A stretch of DNA of 64,000 nt from Acidisarcina polymorpha (GTDB lineage Bacteria > Acidobacteriota > Terriglobia > Terriglobales > Acidobacteriaceae): positions 5,518,001-5,582,000 of the forward strand of contig NZ_CP030840.1 in NCBI RefSeq assembly GCF_003330725.1, in the 5' to 3' direction. Made by a program: the position numbers and the translations under genes. The notes under the pieces were generated by a model that was not told the DNA's origin, did not search any database, and saw only the letters and a list, made by a program, of their open reading frames with translations. Below are positions 18,196 to 27,180 of this stretch, piece by piece (position 1 is the first letter of the stretch; every line of letters starts with the position of its first letter).

Positions 18196-18822
18196 ATGCC
18201 AAACCTTTACAACCAAATTCAAGGCCAGAGCCTGGAGAGACTCGCAGCGCTCAGCGATGGGATCTTCGCGGTTGCCATGACCCTGTTGGTGCTCGACCTC
18301 CACGTTCCATCCATGGAGGCCGTTCATAGCGAACCTCAACTGAGGGCGGCCCTGATGGCGCTCTATCCGCAGTTCATTTCTTACCTCATGAGCTTCCTTA
18401 CGCTCGGCATCTTCTGGGCTGGGCAGCAGACCCAATTCAACTATCTGGTCCGTGGGAATCGTGATCTGGCGTGGATTCACATTGCCTTCCTGTTTGCGAT
18501 TTCGGGGATGCCGTTCTCCACCCGCCTGCTGGCTGAATTCATCATTTATCGCACCGCTCTCTTGCTCTACTGGTGCAACATTCTGACACTGGGATTGATC
18601 CTCTATGCAAGCTGGCGTTACGCAAATCGTGCCGGGCTGGTCAAAGAGGACGTTCCCATGGAGATTCGCCGTGCGGTTCGCCGACGCATCCTCGTCGCCC
18701 AGGGACTTTACGCACTCGGTGCGTCTCTTTGCCTCGTGAATACCTATTGGAGCATCGGATTCATCGTGCTGATCCAGCTGAATTACGCCATCGCTCCACG
18801 CTTTGGAAAGGCCAGGCTGTGA
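18196..18822 (+). CDS. TMEM175-family (DUF1211) potassium channel-like protein
   Basis: Six predicted membrane helices in 208 aa. Helix 1 carries the family signature RLAALSDGIFAVAMTLLVLDL, matching the (F)SDG-FA motif that lines the pore of TMEM175-type K+ channels. Bacterial members are homotetramers of six-helix subunits in the inner membrane. The ATG at 18196 has no clear ribosome site. It stands alone between the SprT-like gene and the GH28-like gene. The family call is firm; channel activity is inferred from homologues. Confidence 0.85.
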   Translation: MPNLYNQIQGQSLERLAALSDGIFAVAMTLLVLDLHVPSMEAVHSEPQLRAALMALYPQFISYLMSFLTLGIFWAGQQTQFNYLVRGNRDLAWIHIAFLFAISGMPFSTRLLAEFIIYRTALLLYWCNILTLGLILYASWRYANRAGLVKEDVPMEIRRAVRRRILVAQGLYALGASLCLVNTYWSIGFIVLIQLNYAIAPRFGKARL

Positions 18823-18949
18823 CTTACAGTCATTACTTGGGTCATTAGAGATCTCTACCGCAAGCTTCCAAAGCGCTAAGACAGTAGCCCACAACGGACG
18901 ATATCCAGTTTGAAGTCGGATTAAGAGAATCTAACCAAACGGAGATAAC

Positions 18950-20401
18950 ATGTCTACCTACCTGGGATGGTCATTCTGTCCATTTACCCATAAGTCATGC
19001 CGCCCCCTCTTTGCCTTGATGCTATCTTTGCCTCTGCTATTCGCCTCTTCTTTGCAGGCGCAGCTAGTGTCGCATGTCTATCCGGCCGCGGTTGGAGAGC
19101 CTCAATCGACCCTCTTCAAGGTTGCCGTTGGTGGTCAATCGTCTCCCGTCTACCTGGCGAGCGTCGGCTCTCTAACGGGCCCCATGCTTAACCGCGAACT
19201 CGTCGGCAAGGCTTCCTTTACATCTTTCGACATCAAGGGACCGGTGCAAGTTTCGGTGACCTATGCAAAGCCGATCCAACAAGTGAAGATACTACCAGCG
19301 AGCAATGTCGAGTTGTCAGTGTCGGGCAATCAAGTCACCTTTACTATGTCGAAAGCCAGCCAGCTCACGCTCGAAATCAATGGCGACTGGAATAACTCCC
19401 TCCATCTTTTTGCAAATCCTTTCGAGACAAACATTCCAAGTCCTGCGGATCCGAATGTCCTTTATTTCGGTCCCGGCATCCACTTCGTTCAGAGTATGAA
19501 TGTCAAGTCTGGGCAAACCGTGTATCTGGCCGAAGGAGCGATTCTTTACTGGAGGCTTACTCCTGGCCAGACGTCTGGCGCCCTCTTCAATCTGATCGGG
19601 TCCAATATCGTCCTCCGCGGTCGCGGCATTATTGACTCCAGTCTGGTTCCCCAAATTCCTAATGGAGACCTAATCTACGCCAGTGTCAACGGTCTTACGG
19701 TAGAAGGTGTCACACTGCGCGACGCTGCCAATTGGACATTTCATATCAACACATCAAGGAACGTCCAAGTCTCCAACATCAAAGTGTTTGGGTGGCGGCT
19801 CAATTCCGACGGTACCGATGTGGACTCCAGCCAGAACGTCACCATTGCGAATAGCTTCTATCGCACTTACGACGATCTCGTGGCGATCAAAACCGACAAC
19901 ACGGTAGGCAGTGCCACCAATGTCACTGTCAAGGGCTGCGTATTGTGGAATGAAAAAGGACATGCTTTGACGGTTGGATCAGAACTGAAGCAGGCGGCTA
20001 ATGACATTCTGTTTACGGATTCTTATGTCATTCACGACAAGGGCCACGATGCTCTGCTCGCTGTGTTTGACGGCGATTCTGGAGTGGTCAGCGATGTTAC
20101 CTTTGAAAATTTACAAGTAGAAGAATCAATGAGGTTGATCTCGCTCTATGTCGGTCTGACCGCCTGGAGCTCGAGTTCTAACCGCGGCAAGATCAATGAT
20201 GTTATCTTTCGGAACATCATTGCCCCGGTTCCATCGCGGACGGGCCCTAATCTAGACCTGGAGGGATTTAGCAGCCTCAACGGGGTAGATAATATTTCTT
20301 TCGAGAACGTGACCGTGGGCGGCCTTCCGCTTCAGCTCAATGAGGTTCAACAGAACCAGTTTGTTGGTGGATTGATGGTCACTCCCAGGAGACGCCATTA
20401 G
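18950..20401 (+). CDS. Secreted GH28-like right-handed beta-helix glycosidase
   Basis: Predicted polysaccharide-degrading enzyme, exported by an N-terminal signal (hydrophobic stretch 20-37 ending near LQAQ). An N-terminal beta-sandwich (~40-160) is followed by a parallel beta-helix with repeated N-rich ladder strands. Catalytic-region matches to polygalacturonases are NSDGTDVDSS (N285-D287, for NTDG), YDDLVAIK (Asp pair about 307-308, for GDDCVAIK) and GHALTVGSE (~336-344, for GHGISIGS). The layout of an extra N-terminal domain also resembles GH49, so GH28 is not certain. AGGAG-like GGAG lies just before the ATG. Its product could feed the uronate genes at 26-31 kb. Confidence 0.78.
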   Translation: MSTYLGWSFCPFTHKSCRPLFALMLSLPLLFASSLQAQLVSHVYPAAVGEPQSTLFKVAVGGQSSPVYLASVGSLTGPMLNRELVGKASFTSFDIKGPVQVSVTYAKPIQQVKILPASNVELSVSGNQVTFTMSKASQLTLEINGDWNNSLHLFANPFETNIPSPADPNVLYFGPGIHFVQSMNVKSGQTVYLAEGAILYWRLTPGQTSGALFNLIGSNIVLRGRGIIDSSLVPQIPNGDLIYASVNGLTVEGVTLRDAANWTFHINTSRNVQVSNIKVFGWRLNSDGTDVDSSQNVTIANSFYRTYDDLVAIKTDNTVGSATNVTVKGCVLWNEKGHALTVGSELKQAANDILFTDSYVIHDKGHDALLAVFDGDSGVVSDVTFENLQVEESMRLISLYVGLTAWSSSSNRGKINDVIFRNIIAPVPSRTGPNLDLEGFSSLNGVDNISFENVTVGGLPLQLNEVQQNQFVGGLMVTPRRRH

Positions 20402-20419
20402 CAGAGCTGTACACACTGG

Positions 20420-20468
20420 GCAAAGGAGCGGGATCCGGGATGACTGCCGGGCCCGCTCATTCCTTTGC
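20420..20468 (+). terminator. Terminator-like hairpin after the GH28-like gene
   Basis: GCAAAGGA-GCGGG (20420-20432) pairs with CCCGC-TCAT-TCCTTTGC (20452-20468) with a 4-nt bulge, starting 18 bp after the stop codon. No strong U-run follows. Confidence 0.45.
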
Positions 20469-20565
20469 TCACGAGAACAGAAGCACAGCTGGCCATGAAG
20501 TTCCAGAAAACTTAGTTCCGCAGGCATTTTTCATGGAGGAGAAGTCCTGCCGAGGGTTCGCATAT

Positions 20566-20935
20566 CTATAGCCTGTACTTCGCCTCTAAGTTTTGCTCTT
20601 CCAGCGAATGACTTGGCCGAGTAAACAACCTGGCTCCATCTTCGGCAATGTACATATCATCTTCAAGCCGAATGCCGAATTCTCCACGAATGTAAATGCC
20701 GGGCTCATCGGAGAAAGTCATTCCCGGTGCAAGCGGAAGTTTGTTTCCTTGCACCAGGTAGGGCCACTCGTGACCATCCATGCCGATGCCATGTCCTAGT
20801 CTGTGGGTAAAATAGGCGTAGACCGGACGTAGCCGCCATTCTCGATGACTTTGCGCGTCGCCGCATCGATGGCCTGGCAAGCGACTCCATGCTCGCTGGA
20901 GTTGTTGATGCGATTTTATAAATATCCGGCCCATG
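20566..20935 (-). pseudogene. Remnant of an M24 Xaa-Pro-type aminopeptidase
   Basis: Only the last third of a pita-bread metallopeptidase survives. The downstream frame contains the metal-site segment FTHRLGHGIGMDGHEW and then MTFSDEPGIYIRGEFGIRLEDD, a clear M24 C-terminus. Upstream, the homologous text (EHGVACQAIDAATRKVIENGGY) lies in a different frame, so a frameshift occurs near 20820, and an in-frame stop precedes it near 20912. The ~240 N-terminal residues are missing, and the region is followed directly by the divergent aminotransferase. Read as decayed. Confidence 0.8.
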
Positions 20936-21015
20936 GTTGCGTAGGTTTGCGATGCTGCTGCTGGCACAGCCGGCGTATGGAAATGGCTTTATCTCACGAA
21001 GAGGACGTCTCCGGA

Positions 21016-22107
21016 ATGAATCTGCCCCGCCCCTATTCAGAATCACCTTATATGGAGTTTTCGAAACTCCGATCGTCTGCGACTTACAATCTCGCCACTA
21101 GCGGACTCATGAATTCGACAATCTCTGACTTGGATCTTGACCTGAGCGAGCTCGACATCCACGGCCCTACACTCTACGGCTATGCGCCCTTGCGAGAAGC
21201 CGTGGCGGCAATGAAGGGCGTGACTGCAGAGTCCGTCGTCCTGACGACCGGAACTTCGATGGCGAACCATCTTGCAATGTCGGCGCTCTTTGCGACAGGC
21301 GACGAAGTGTTGATCGAAGAACCGACCTACGAGCTGATTTTGACGACCGCGCAGTACCTGGGCGCGAGGGTGCGCCGCTTTCAGAGGCGCGCAGAAGACA
21401 ACTACGCCCTCGATCCTCAAGAAGTTGCAGAGCAATTGAGTGCTTCGACCCGGTTGATCGTGCTGTCGAATATGCACAATCCGACCAGTGTGTTGGCGAC
21501 CGAGGAAAGCCTGCGAGCAGTTGGCGAGATGGCGAATGAAATCGGCGCCCGAATCTTGATCGACGAAGTCTACCTCGAGACGCTTCATCATCCCCCGGTG
21601 CCGACCAGCTTCCTTTTCGGTAATCAATTCGTTGTCACTAGCAGCCTGACCAAGGCGTATGGATTGAGCGGGCTTCGGTGCGGGTGGATTTTGGCAGAGC
21701 CGGAATTGGCGGAGCGGATCTGGCGCCTGAACGATCTCTTTGCAGCAACTCCGGTCCATATTGCAGAACTGCTCAGCCTGAGAGCCATCGAGCAGATCGA
21801 GAAGTTCGGGCGGCGCGCCGATATCATCCTCGATATTAACCGCAGGTCCTTCTCCGAAATCCTGGCGGCCCATCCTGCTATTGAAGTAAGACTTTCTCCA
21901 GTGGGCACGACGGCGTTCCCCAGGCTGCGTGAGGGAAGGGTACCGGCGTTCTGTGACTTTTTACGAGACAGCTATCAGACCAGCGTGGTTCCGGGCAGCT
22001 ACTTTGAGAGCCCTGACTATTTTCGTGTGGGACTGGCTGGCGACGTTGATATGACTCGCGAGGGTCTGCTTCGCCTCGCTACTGCTCTCGATCAATGGAA
22101 GGTCTAA
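21016..22107 (+). CDS. Class I/II PLP-dependent aminotransferase
   Basis: Fold-type I aminotransferase of aspartate-aminotransferase type. Visible features are TTGTSMANHLAMSALF (cofactor phosphate region), PTYELI, SNMHNPTSVLA (substrate/PLP Asn region), ILIDEVYLE (Asp binding the pyridine N) and the Schiff-base lysine in SSLTKAYGLSGLRCGW (K213 from this start). The open frame continues to 20845, but that stretch crosses the M24 remnant and is unlike the family, so the ATG at 21016 (about 363 aa) is chosen; 20983 is an alternative. Amino-acid substrate unknown. Cytoplasmic. Confidence 0.87.
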   Translation: MNLPRPYSESPYMEFSKLRSSATYNLATSGLMNSTISDLDLDLSELDIHGPTLYGYAPLREAVAAMKGVTAESVVLTTGTSMANHLAMSALFATGDEVLIEEPTYELILTTAQYLGARVRRFQRRAEDNYALDPQEVAEQLSASTRLIVLSNMHNPTSVLATEESLRAVGEMANEIGARILIDEVYLETLHHPPVPTSFLFGNQFVVTSSLTKAYGLSGLRCGWILAEPELAERIWRLNDLFAATPVHIAELLSLRAIEQIEKFGRRADIILDINRRSFSEILAAHPAIEVRLSPVGTTAFPRLREGRVPAFCDFLRDSYQTSVVPGSYFESPDYFRVGLAGDVDMTREGLLRLATALDQWKV

Positions 22108-22150
22108 GTGTTAGATAAACGCGGACCGAGTTGTCGGATTGATTTCGTTG

Positions 22151-22918
22151 TCACGGCAGGTTGAGAGCAGTTGCTCCCTTTGAACCGAACCATACATCGC
22201 CTGCTCCTAACATCGCTTGCCCATTGCTGATGTTCATATCGTGGGGCATATCCTTCTTGAGTGTGTTGAGGTAGCCGGCAGTAAAAAGTTTTTCCCACTG
22301 CGCGGAGAGTTCCGCTGCCGAATGGATCATCTGGTTCTTGCCGTTTTGATTGACGCGTAAGGGAAACGAAACATATTTGGCTGCCGCGCTCTTGTCGCCA
22401 GCCAACACCGCGTTGTAGAAGCCTCGCGCTTTGGCTTCGAAGACGGCATCGCTTTTATCCGTCACCATCTCGTACCAGCGTCCGCTCTGGGGCACGGCGG
22501 ATTGCCCGTTCAGCATAAGCGCGACGGGCAGGCTCTTGCTATCTTTCGACCAATCGCCAGCAAGCCCGGTGGTGTTGTTGACGTTTGGTGGGTTTTTTTC
22601 GGTGTTTCCGGTTAGTTTCAGGGTGAAGATGCCGCCGTCCTGCCCCTTGAGAATGACTGAACCATCCTGGAATGAGCCATTTAGGGGGATGTCTTCGAGG
22701 TATTTTGCGTAGAAATAATGGCCGCCCGCGATGGTGTTGCCGGGTGTGACGATTATCGTGAGTCCGATGCGGGCGGGGCCCAAGGTGCCTTGATAACTGA
22801 CCTGGTTCGAGGCTTCTTGTGCAGGAGCGAAAGCCGCTGCCAAAGCGGCGATGAGGGCGATCCCGAGCCAGCGCTGTTGCTGAGCTCGAAGCGCCGAAAG
22901 CAGGTGTACGCGGTCCAA
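22151..22918 (-). CDS. Secreted protein of unknown function
   Basis: 255 aa from a TTG with AAAGGA about 5 nt upstream. Residues ~1-34 form a signal peptide ending AFAPAQEA. The mature protein has two parts: a beta-rich N-half (QVSYQGTLG...GHYFYAKYLEDIPLNG...) resembling small lipocalin-like or MORN-like sheets seen with DUF-type secreted proteins, and a helical C-half (~165-240) with a pattern like NTF2-type domains. I do not recognise the family. Likely periplasmic. Divergent from the receiver-like gene at 23080. Confidence 0.65.
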   Translation of the reverse strand: MDRVHLLSALRAQQQRWLGIALIAALAAAFAPAQEASNQVSYQGTLGPARIGLTIIVTPGNTIAGGHYFYAKYLEDIPLNGSFQDGSVILKGQDGGIFTLKLTGNTEKNPPNVNNTTGLAGDWSKDSKSLPVALMLNGQSAVPQSGRWYEMVTDKSDAVFEAKARGFYNAVLAGDKSAAAKYVSFPLRVNQNGKNQMIHSAAELSAQWEKLFTAGYLNTLKKDMPHDMNISNGQAMLGAGDVWFGSKGATALNLP

Positions 22919-23079
22919 TGGGTCCTTTCAATGACGCAAAGAAAAAGCATATCAAGAGCGAGAAAGCCACGCCAAAACTGCATTTTCGGATGCGTTTTTT
23001 GCACGCTGGAGCGGCTTTTCCGGGGCGGCAGGGGTTTCGTGCCTGGACCTGCAAGTTGAGTGACCGCGGCACTACTGAT

Positions 23080-23451
23080 ATGCTCAGCGGCGTGACGTCC
23101 GGAGCAAAGTCGATATTGCACGTTGGCAGCCGCGAGGTAGTTCTCAAGCTCCGTGATCAAATTCTGCGAATCAACGGATATGAAGTGGTTTCCACCGTCA
23201 ACCTGCAAGAGGCGCCGGGTCTTCTCGAACAACACCATTGCGATCTGGTGTTGGTGGATGTTGAGGGTCAGGGCCGGGTGGCGCAAGCGGAGCGGCTCTG
23301 TGCGGAAGTGCGAAGCCGACGACCGCAGCAAAAGGTCGCCTTCGTATGTAATTATCTGATCTCGATCGATAGCGATTGCCCGGACGAAATCATTGAAGCA
23401 GAGTTCAATCCGGTGGCATTCGTGGACGGCGTGAAGCAGATGCTGGAGTGA
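23080..23451 (+). CDS. Degenerate receiver-like (CheY-fold) single-domain protein
   Basis: About 123 residues follow the receiver alternation: SILHVGSREVVLKLRDQILRINGYEV, then DLVLVDVE as the beta-3 phosphoacceptor position, then KVAFVCNYL. The usual acidic pair after beta-1 is replaced by G-S-R, and the lysine of beta-5 is not evident, so phosphorylation is doubtful although the beta-3 Asp is present. The open frame reaches back to 22918, but residues before this ATG are basic and non-homologous. No output domain and no adjacent kinase. Confidence 0.6.
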   Translation: MLSGVTSGAKSILHVGSREVVLKLRDQILRINGYEVVSTVNLQEAPGLLEQHHCDLVLVDVEGQGRVAQAERLCAEVRSRRPQQKVAFVCNYLISIDSDCPDEIIEAEFNPVAFVDGVKQMLE

Positions 23452-23760
23452 CCGCGTCGTGCTTCGCCCGAATTCAATCAGTCGAGTCGCACATCGTTAT
23501 CCCGCTCGATCCAAAAGCTGGCTGGTATGGGACACCGGTGTATGCCGGTACATCACTAGCCCCGCTTAAGGCCAAATGGTCGCTTGCGTGGAGTGGCCTG
23601 TAGGCTTTGCGCTGCGCCCATTTCCATTGCCATGCCAGTGGTAGTAGAATTCGGCGCGTTAAGGTCGGTGGTTCAGAAGTTTAACGGAACTGTAACTTGA
23701 TGCCGGCGGCTTGTGAAACTGCCGCAGGCTTCATGCAAGGCACAGAATCGAGGATGGCCA
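23452..23760. other. Intergenic, no gene seen
   Basis: 309 bp. It contains a short inverted repeat (ACCGG/CCGGT near 23534-23550) and the ribosome site (GAGG) of the sugar-binding lipoprotein. No other feature was recognised. Confidence 0.6.
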
Positions 23761-24753
23761 ATGAAGAAATTAAGGGACCAAGTCGCAGTGGCGTCGTTGG
23801 CGTTAGTGGGGTCGATCTTCAACCTCGGATGCGAGCGGCATAGCGCCTCCGAGCAGTATTACCTGATCGCGGCAAACATTGGGTTGCCTTATTGGAAGAC
23901 CGCAAACTCCGGCCTGCAGGCGGCAGCGGCACGGTATGGGGTGAAGGCGGAGATGCGCGGCCCCTATACTCTCGATGCGAAGGCGGAGGCGGATGAATTA
24001 GACGCGATGATCGCCCGGCACCCGGCGGGCATATTGGTGTCGGCGGCGGATCCGAAGCTGATGCAACCGGAGATCGATAAAGCACTCGGGGCTGGCATTC
24101 CGGTCATCACCATGGACTCCGACGTGCCGGATAGCCAGCGGCTTTACTTTGTGGGCACCAATAATCTGCAGGCGGGCCGGCTAGGGGGTCAGCGGCTGGT
24201 GCAGAAGCTGAATGGGAAGGGCAACGTGGTCTTCTTCACCATCCAAGGGCAGCTCAATGCCGAGGAGCGTCTGAAGGGATATAAGGACGTTCTGGCCGAC
24301 CATCCCGGCATCAAGGTTGCCGATGTTTTCGATATGCACGGGGATTCCGGTGCGGCAATGGACAAGGCGTCGGAGTACCTGGGGCGCAAGGGAGCGGATG
24401 CGGTCAGTGCGTTCGTCTGCCTGGAGGCGTCAGCAGGCAAGGACATTGCCGAGGCATTTAAGCGGAACAACGTCAAAGACAAGCTACTGGTGGCGATGGA
24501 TACCGACCAGGCAACGCTCGATCTGATCAAAGATGGGACGATCGATTCCAGCATCGCGCAGAAGCCGTACACGATGGCTTTCTTTGGATTGAAGGGGCTG
24601 GACGACGTGCACCATTATCCGCCGACCGAAAAGCTGACGGTCGATTTCGATCTGGAGTCGAACTCGCCTTTCCCGTCCTTTGTGGACACGGGAGTGGCAC
24701 TGGTGGATTCGACGAATGTGGATAGTTTCTTGAAGTCGAAACCAACCCAGTAG
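23761..24753 (+). CDS. Sugar ABC-type periplasmic binding lipoprotein
   Basis: 331-aa type I periplasmic binding protein (RbsB/Peripla_BP_4-like). The N-terminus KKLRDQ plus a hydrophobic stretch ends in the lipobox LGC (C20-C23 region), so it is probably lipid-anchored. The mature domain shows YYLIAANIGLPYWKTANSGL, GILVSAADP, PVITMDSDVP and VGTNNLQAG, the standard sugar-binding alternation. GAGG lies 8 nt before the ATG at 23761. No permease or ATPase follows; instead there is a repeat-filled gap and then the PfkB kinase, so it is an orphan binding protein or its operon was disrupted. Ligand unknown, perhaps a pectin-derived sugar. Confidence 0.88.
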   Translation: MKKLRDQVAVASLALVGSIFNLGCERHSASEQYYLIAANIGLPYWKTANSGLQAAAARYGVKAEMRGPYTLDAKAEADELDAMIARHPAGILVSAADPKLMQPEIDKALGAGIPVITMDSDVPDSQRLYFVGTNNLQAGRLGGQRLVQKLNGKGNVVFFTIQGQLNAEERLKGYKDVLADHPGIKVADVFDMHGDSGAAMDKASEYLGRKGADAVSAFVCLEASAGKDIAEAFKRNNVKDKLLVAMDTDQATLDLIKDGTIDSSIAQKPYTMAFFGLKGLDDVHHYPPTEKLTVDFDLESNSPFPSFVDTGVALVDSTNVDSFLKSKPTQ

Positions 24754-24911
24754 CTTGAGGAGAAGCAATTTGCGGCAGGATTGCGCCGCCGTGGTTCGAA
24801 TCTGGGGGAAGGTCAGCTGGTCCGCAGCGCCGGTGGCTGGAACAGCGGCCCGGCTACGGGCAGGGTCTGGCTGTGTCTTTCAGGGAACTGGAGTCAGGGA
24901 AGTGGGAGTAG

Positions 24912-25327
24912 CGGAGCTTCGGGCGCGGGAGTATTGGCGCTGCGACTAGCTCATGATTTTCTTGAAGGCCAATCCGAAAGCGCTCTCCGAGTCATAGCGC
25001 ACGAGGGCGCTATCGCCGAAACAGAATCGAGCGAGTTTACCAGCCGGTCGGCTGTGCGGAGCATGCGCCAGCGGGTCGAGTAGTGCTTGGCGTTGCTAGA
25101 TAGAGTCGTAATGCGTCAATGGGCATCCATCTGAGCGAGATATTGTCCGAGCAGGAAGCCGCCCGGCTGTGCTCGCGCAGAACCCTCATCGTGCGCTCCA
25201 GGTACGGGTGTATGACAGGATGAGAATGCAGTCCGGTGTTCATTTAGGGAATTCCCCCGAATCGTAGAGATGGCTGGAACCGCAGATCCCTTCGCTGCGC
25301 TCAGGATGACCTGGTTTATTAAATGAG
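24912..25327. repeat. 416-bp direct repeat, copy 1
   Basis: Roughly 95% identical to 25477-25894. On the minus strand both copies keep a C-terminus-like reading frame ending FGDSALVRYDSESA-GLAFKKI before a stop, but copy 1 has a 1-nt loss inside an upstream frame, so the coding content is decayed. The right end carries a TCAGGATGAC palindromic repeat unit (25281-25310). Confidence 0.8.
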
Positions 25328-25476
25328 TCTTGAACTCAGGATGACTCGGTTTGTTAAACGAGTGAACTCAGACTGACCGGAATTGTTGAACGACTTTGGA
25401 CTCAGACTGACCGGAATTGTTGAGCGACTTTGGACTCAGGATGACGGGAGTTGTTGAGCGAGGTTTTGGACTCAGT
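25328..25476. repeat. Minisatellite array 1 (about four ~35-bp units)
   Basis: Imperfect units built on GGACTCAGGATGACCGGAAT followed by TTGTTGAACGACTTT. They begin directly after the first large repeat and end at the second. Confidence 0.75.
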
Positions 25477-25894
25477 GGAGCTTCGGGCGCGGGAGTATTG
25501 GCGCGGCGACTAGCCCGTGATTTTCTTGAAGGCTAATCCCAAAGCGCTCTCCGAGTCATAGCGCACGAGGGCGCTATCGCCGAAACAGAATCGAGCGAGT
25601 TTACCAGCCGGTCGGCTGTGCGGAGCATGCGCCAGCGGGTCGAGTAGTGCTTGGCGTTGGCCAGATAGAGTCGTAATGCGTCGATGGGCATCCATCTGAG
25701 CGAGATATTGTCCGAGCAGAAAGCCGCCCGGCTGTGCTCGCGCAGAACCCTCATCGTGCGCTCCAGGTACGGGTGTATGACAGGATGAGAATGCAGTCTC
25801 CGGTGTTCATTTAGGGAATTCCCCCAAATCGTAGAGATGGCTGGAACCGCAGATCCCTTCGCTGCGCTCAGGATGACCCGGTTTATTAAACGAG
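25477..25894. repeat. Direct repeat, copy 2 (418 bp)
   Basis: Second copy of the element at 24912-25327, including the TCAGGATGAC unit at its right end (about 25848-25877). The minus-strand frame 25510-25754 region is the better preserved decayed ORF. Confidence 0.8.
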
Positions 25895-26047
25895 TATTGA
25901 ACTCAGATTGACCGGAATTGTTGAACGACTTTGGACTCAGGATGACCGGAGTTGTTAGGCGAGGTATTGAACTCAGACTGACCGGAATTTTCGAACGACT
26001 TTGCGCTCAGGATGACGGGAGTTGTTAAGCGAGGTTTTGGACTCAGG
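25895..26047. repeat. Minisatellite array 2 (about four ~35-bp units)
   Basis: Same unit type as array 1, with alternating spacer variants GACCGGAATTGTTGAACGAC and GACGGGAGTTGTTAAGCGAG. It ends shortly before the PfkB kinase leader. Confidence 0.75.
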
Positions 26048-26241
26048 ACTTCTGCTCAAGTGGGAGCAAAACATCGGCAGTGATCCGTCGTCTTTTCCTG
26101 ATCAAAAGTCCGGTGGGCCCGGTTCCGCGATTACTTTTGAGCAAAAATGCTCTAGTCTTAAAAGCTAAGTTGTTGCGAGGCGCTGCCGGTCGAGAGCTGG
26201 CAGATGGGGCTGTGGGAGCGCCAATTCAGGTTTGGAAAAAG

Positions 26242-27180
26242 GTGACAGATTTGTTGAAAGTTGATCTGGTGGGGGTCGGGCTCAATGCAACGGACACGCT
26301 GATTTCGCTGCCACACTATCCCGCACCTGGCTCGAAGACGGAGTACCGGGATGTCAGTGTGATGCCCGGAGGGCAGGTCGCGACGACGGTAGTGGCATGT
26401 CAGCACTGGGGGATGACGACCCGGTATGTCGGGAAGCTGGGCGACGACTCTGCCGCGAAGCTGCATCGCGAGGCGTTTGTGCGCGAGGGGGTTGAGGCCC
26501 GGCTCATTACTGTTGCCGGCGGTGCAAGTCCGCAGTCGCTGATCCTGGTCGATGCCGATGGCGAGCGGACGGTGCTTGGGCGGCGCGATGAACGGCTGAT
26601 CCTGCAGCCGGAGGACCTCGATCGGCAATGGGTCACCAACGCTCGCGCACTCCATGTGGACGGCCATGACACGGCTGCGGCGACACTGGCGGCGGAATGG
26701 GCGCGGGAGGCCGGAATCCCGGTGATTGCCGATCTGGATGAGCTCTATCCTGGCGTCGAGCAACTGCTGGAAAAGATCGATTATTTAATCGTGAGCCGGG
26801 ACTTTCCGACGCGGCTGATGGAAGAGGCGCACCTGGAGAAAGCGCTGCGAAGAATGCAGCGCCGGTATCGATCGGTGCTGACCGCAGCGACCCTCGGGGA
26901 AGAGGGCGTGCTGGCGTGGGATGGGAAGCAGTTTCATCATAGCCCGGCATTCGCCGTGCCGGTGATCGATACGACCGGAGCGGGAGACATCTTCCATGCC
27001 GGATTCATTTATGGGTTGCTGCAAGGCTGGGGACTGAAGCGGCAGCTCGATTTTGCGTGCGCGGCGGCGGCGTTGAATTGCACGGGCATCGGCGCGCGGG
27101 GCGGCATTCAGACGGTTGCGAGCATTGAACAGTTAATGGCGACCGGCTCTCGGCATCCAGCGGCCCGGGTAGTGGCTTAG
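26242..27180 (+). CDS. PfkB/ribokinase-family sugar kinase
   Basis: ATP-dependent carbohydrate kinase with the N-terminal start VDLVGVGLNATDTL, the first PfkB signature in MPGGQVATTVVACQHWG, and the ATP-site signature DTTGAGDIFHAGFIYGL with the catalytic Asp. About 312 aa from the GTG at 26242; the frame runs on to 26080 but those 54 residues are basic and lie against the minisatellite. Its neighbours (RhaM, UxaC, ExuT type) make 2-keto-3-deoxygluconate or a related sugar acid the most likely substrate, which is inference. Cytoplasmic. Confidence 0.85.
   Translation: MTDLLKVDLVGVGLNATDTLISLPHYPAPGSKTEYRDVSVMPGGQVATTVVACQHWGMTTRYVGKLGDDSAAKLHREAFVREGVEARLITVAGGASPQSLILVDADGERTVLGRRDERLILQPEDLDRQWVTNARALHVDGHDTAAATLAAEWAREAGIPVIADLDELYPGVEQLLEKIDYLIVSRDFPTRLMEEAHLEKALRRMQRRYRSVLTAATLGEEGVLAWDGKQFHHSPAFAVPVIDTTGAGDIFHAGFIYGLLQGWGLKRQLDFACAAAALNCTGIGARGGIQTVASIEQLMATGSRHPAARVVA

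Noticed and set aside
21043-21873. 276-aa minus-strand open frame opposite the aminotransferase
   Set aside because: Antisense shadow; the plus strand holds all conserved PLP motifs.
24790-24806. TGGTTCGAATCTGGG resembles a tRNA T-arm
   Set aside because: No acceptor, D or anticodon arms can be placed around it.
24755-25083. Possible ABC permease or ATPase start after the sugar-binding protein
   Set aside because: A GAGGAG-like ribosome site is present, but none of the frames gives a hydrophobic or Walker-type sequence and they run into the duplicated repeat.
25328-26047. Possible CRISPR array from repeated ~35-bp units
   Set aside because: Units are contiguous and imperfect, without unique spacers or nearby cas genes; a minisatellite explains them.
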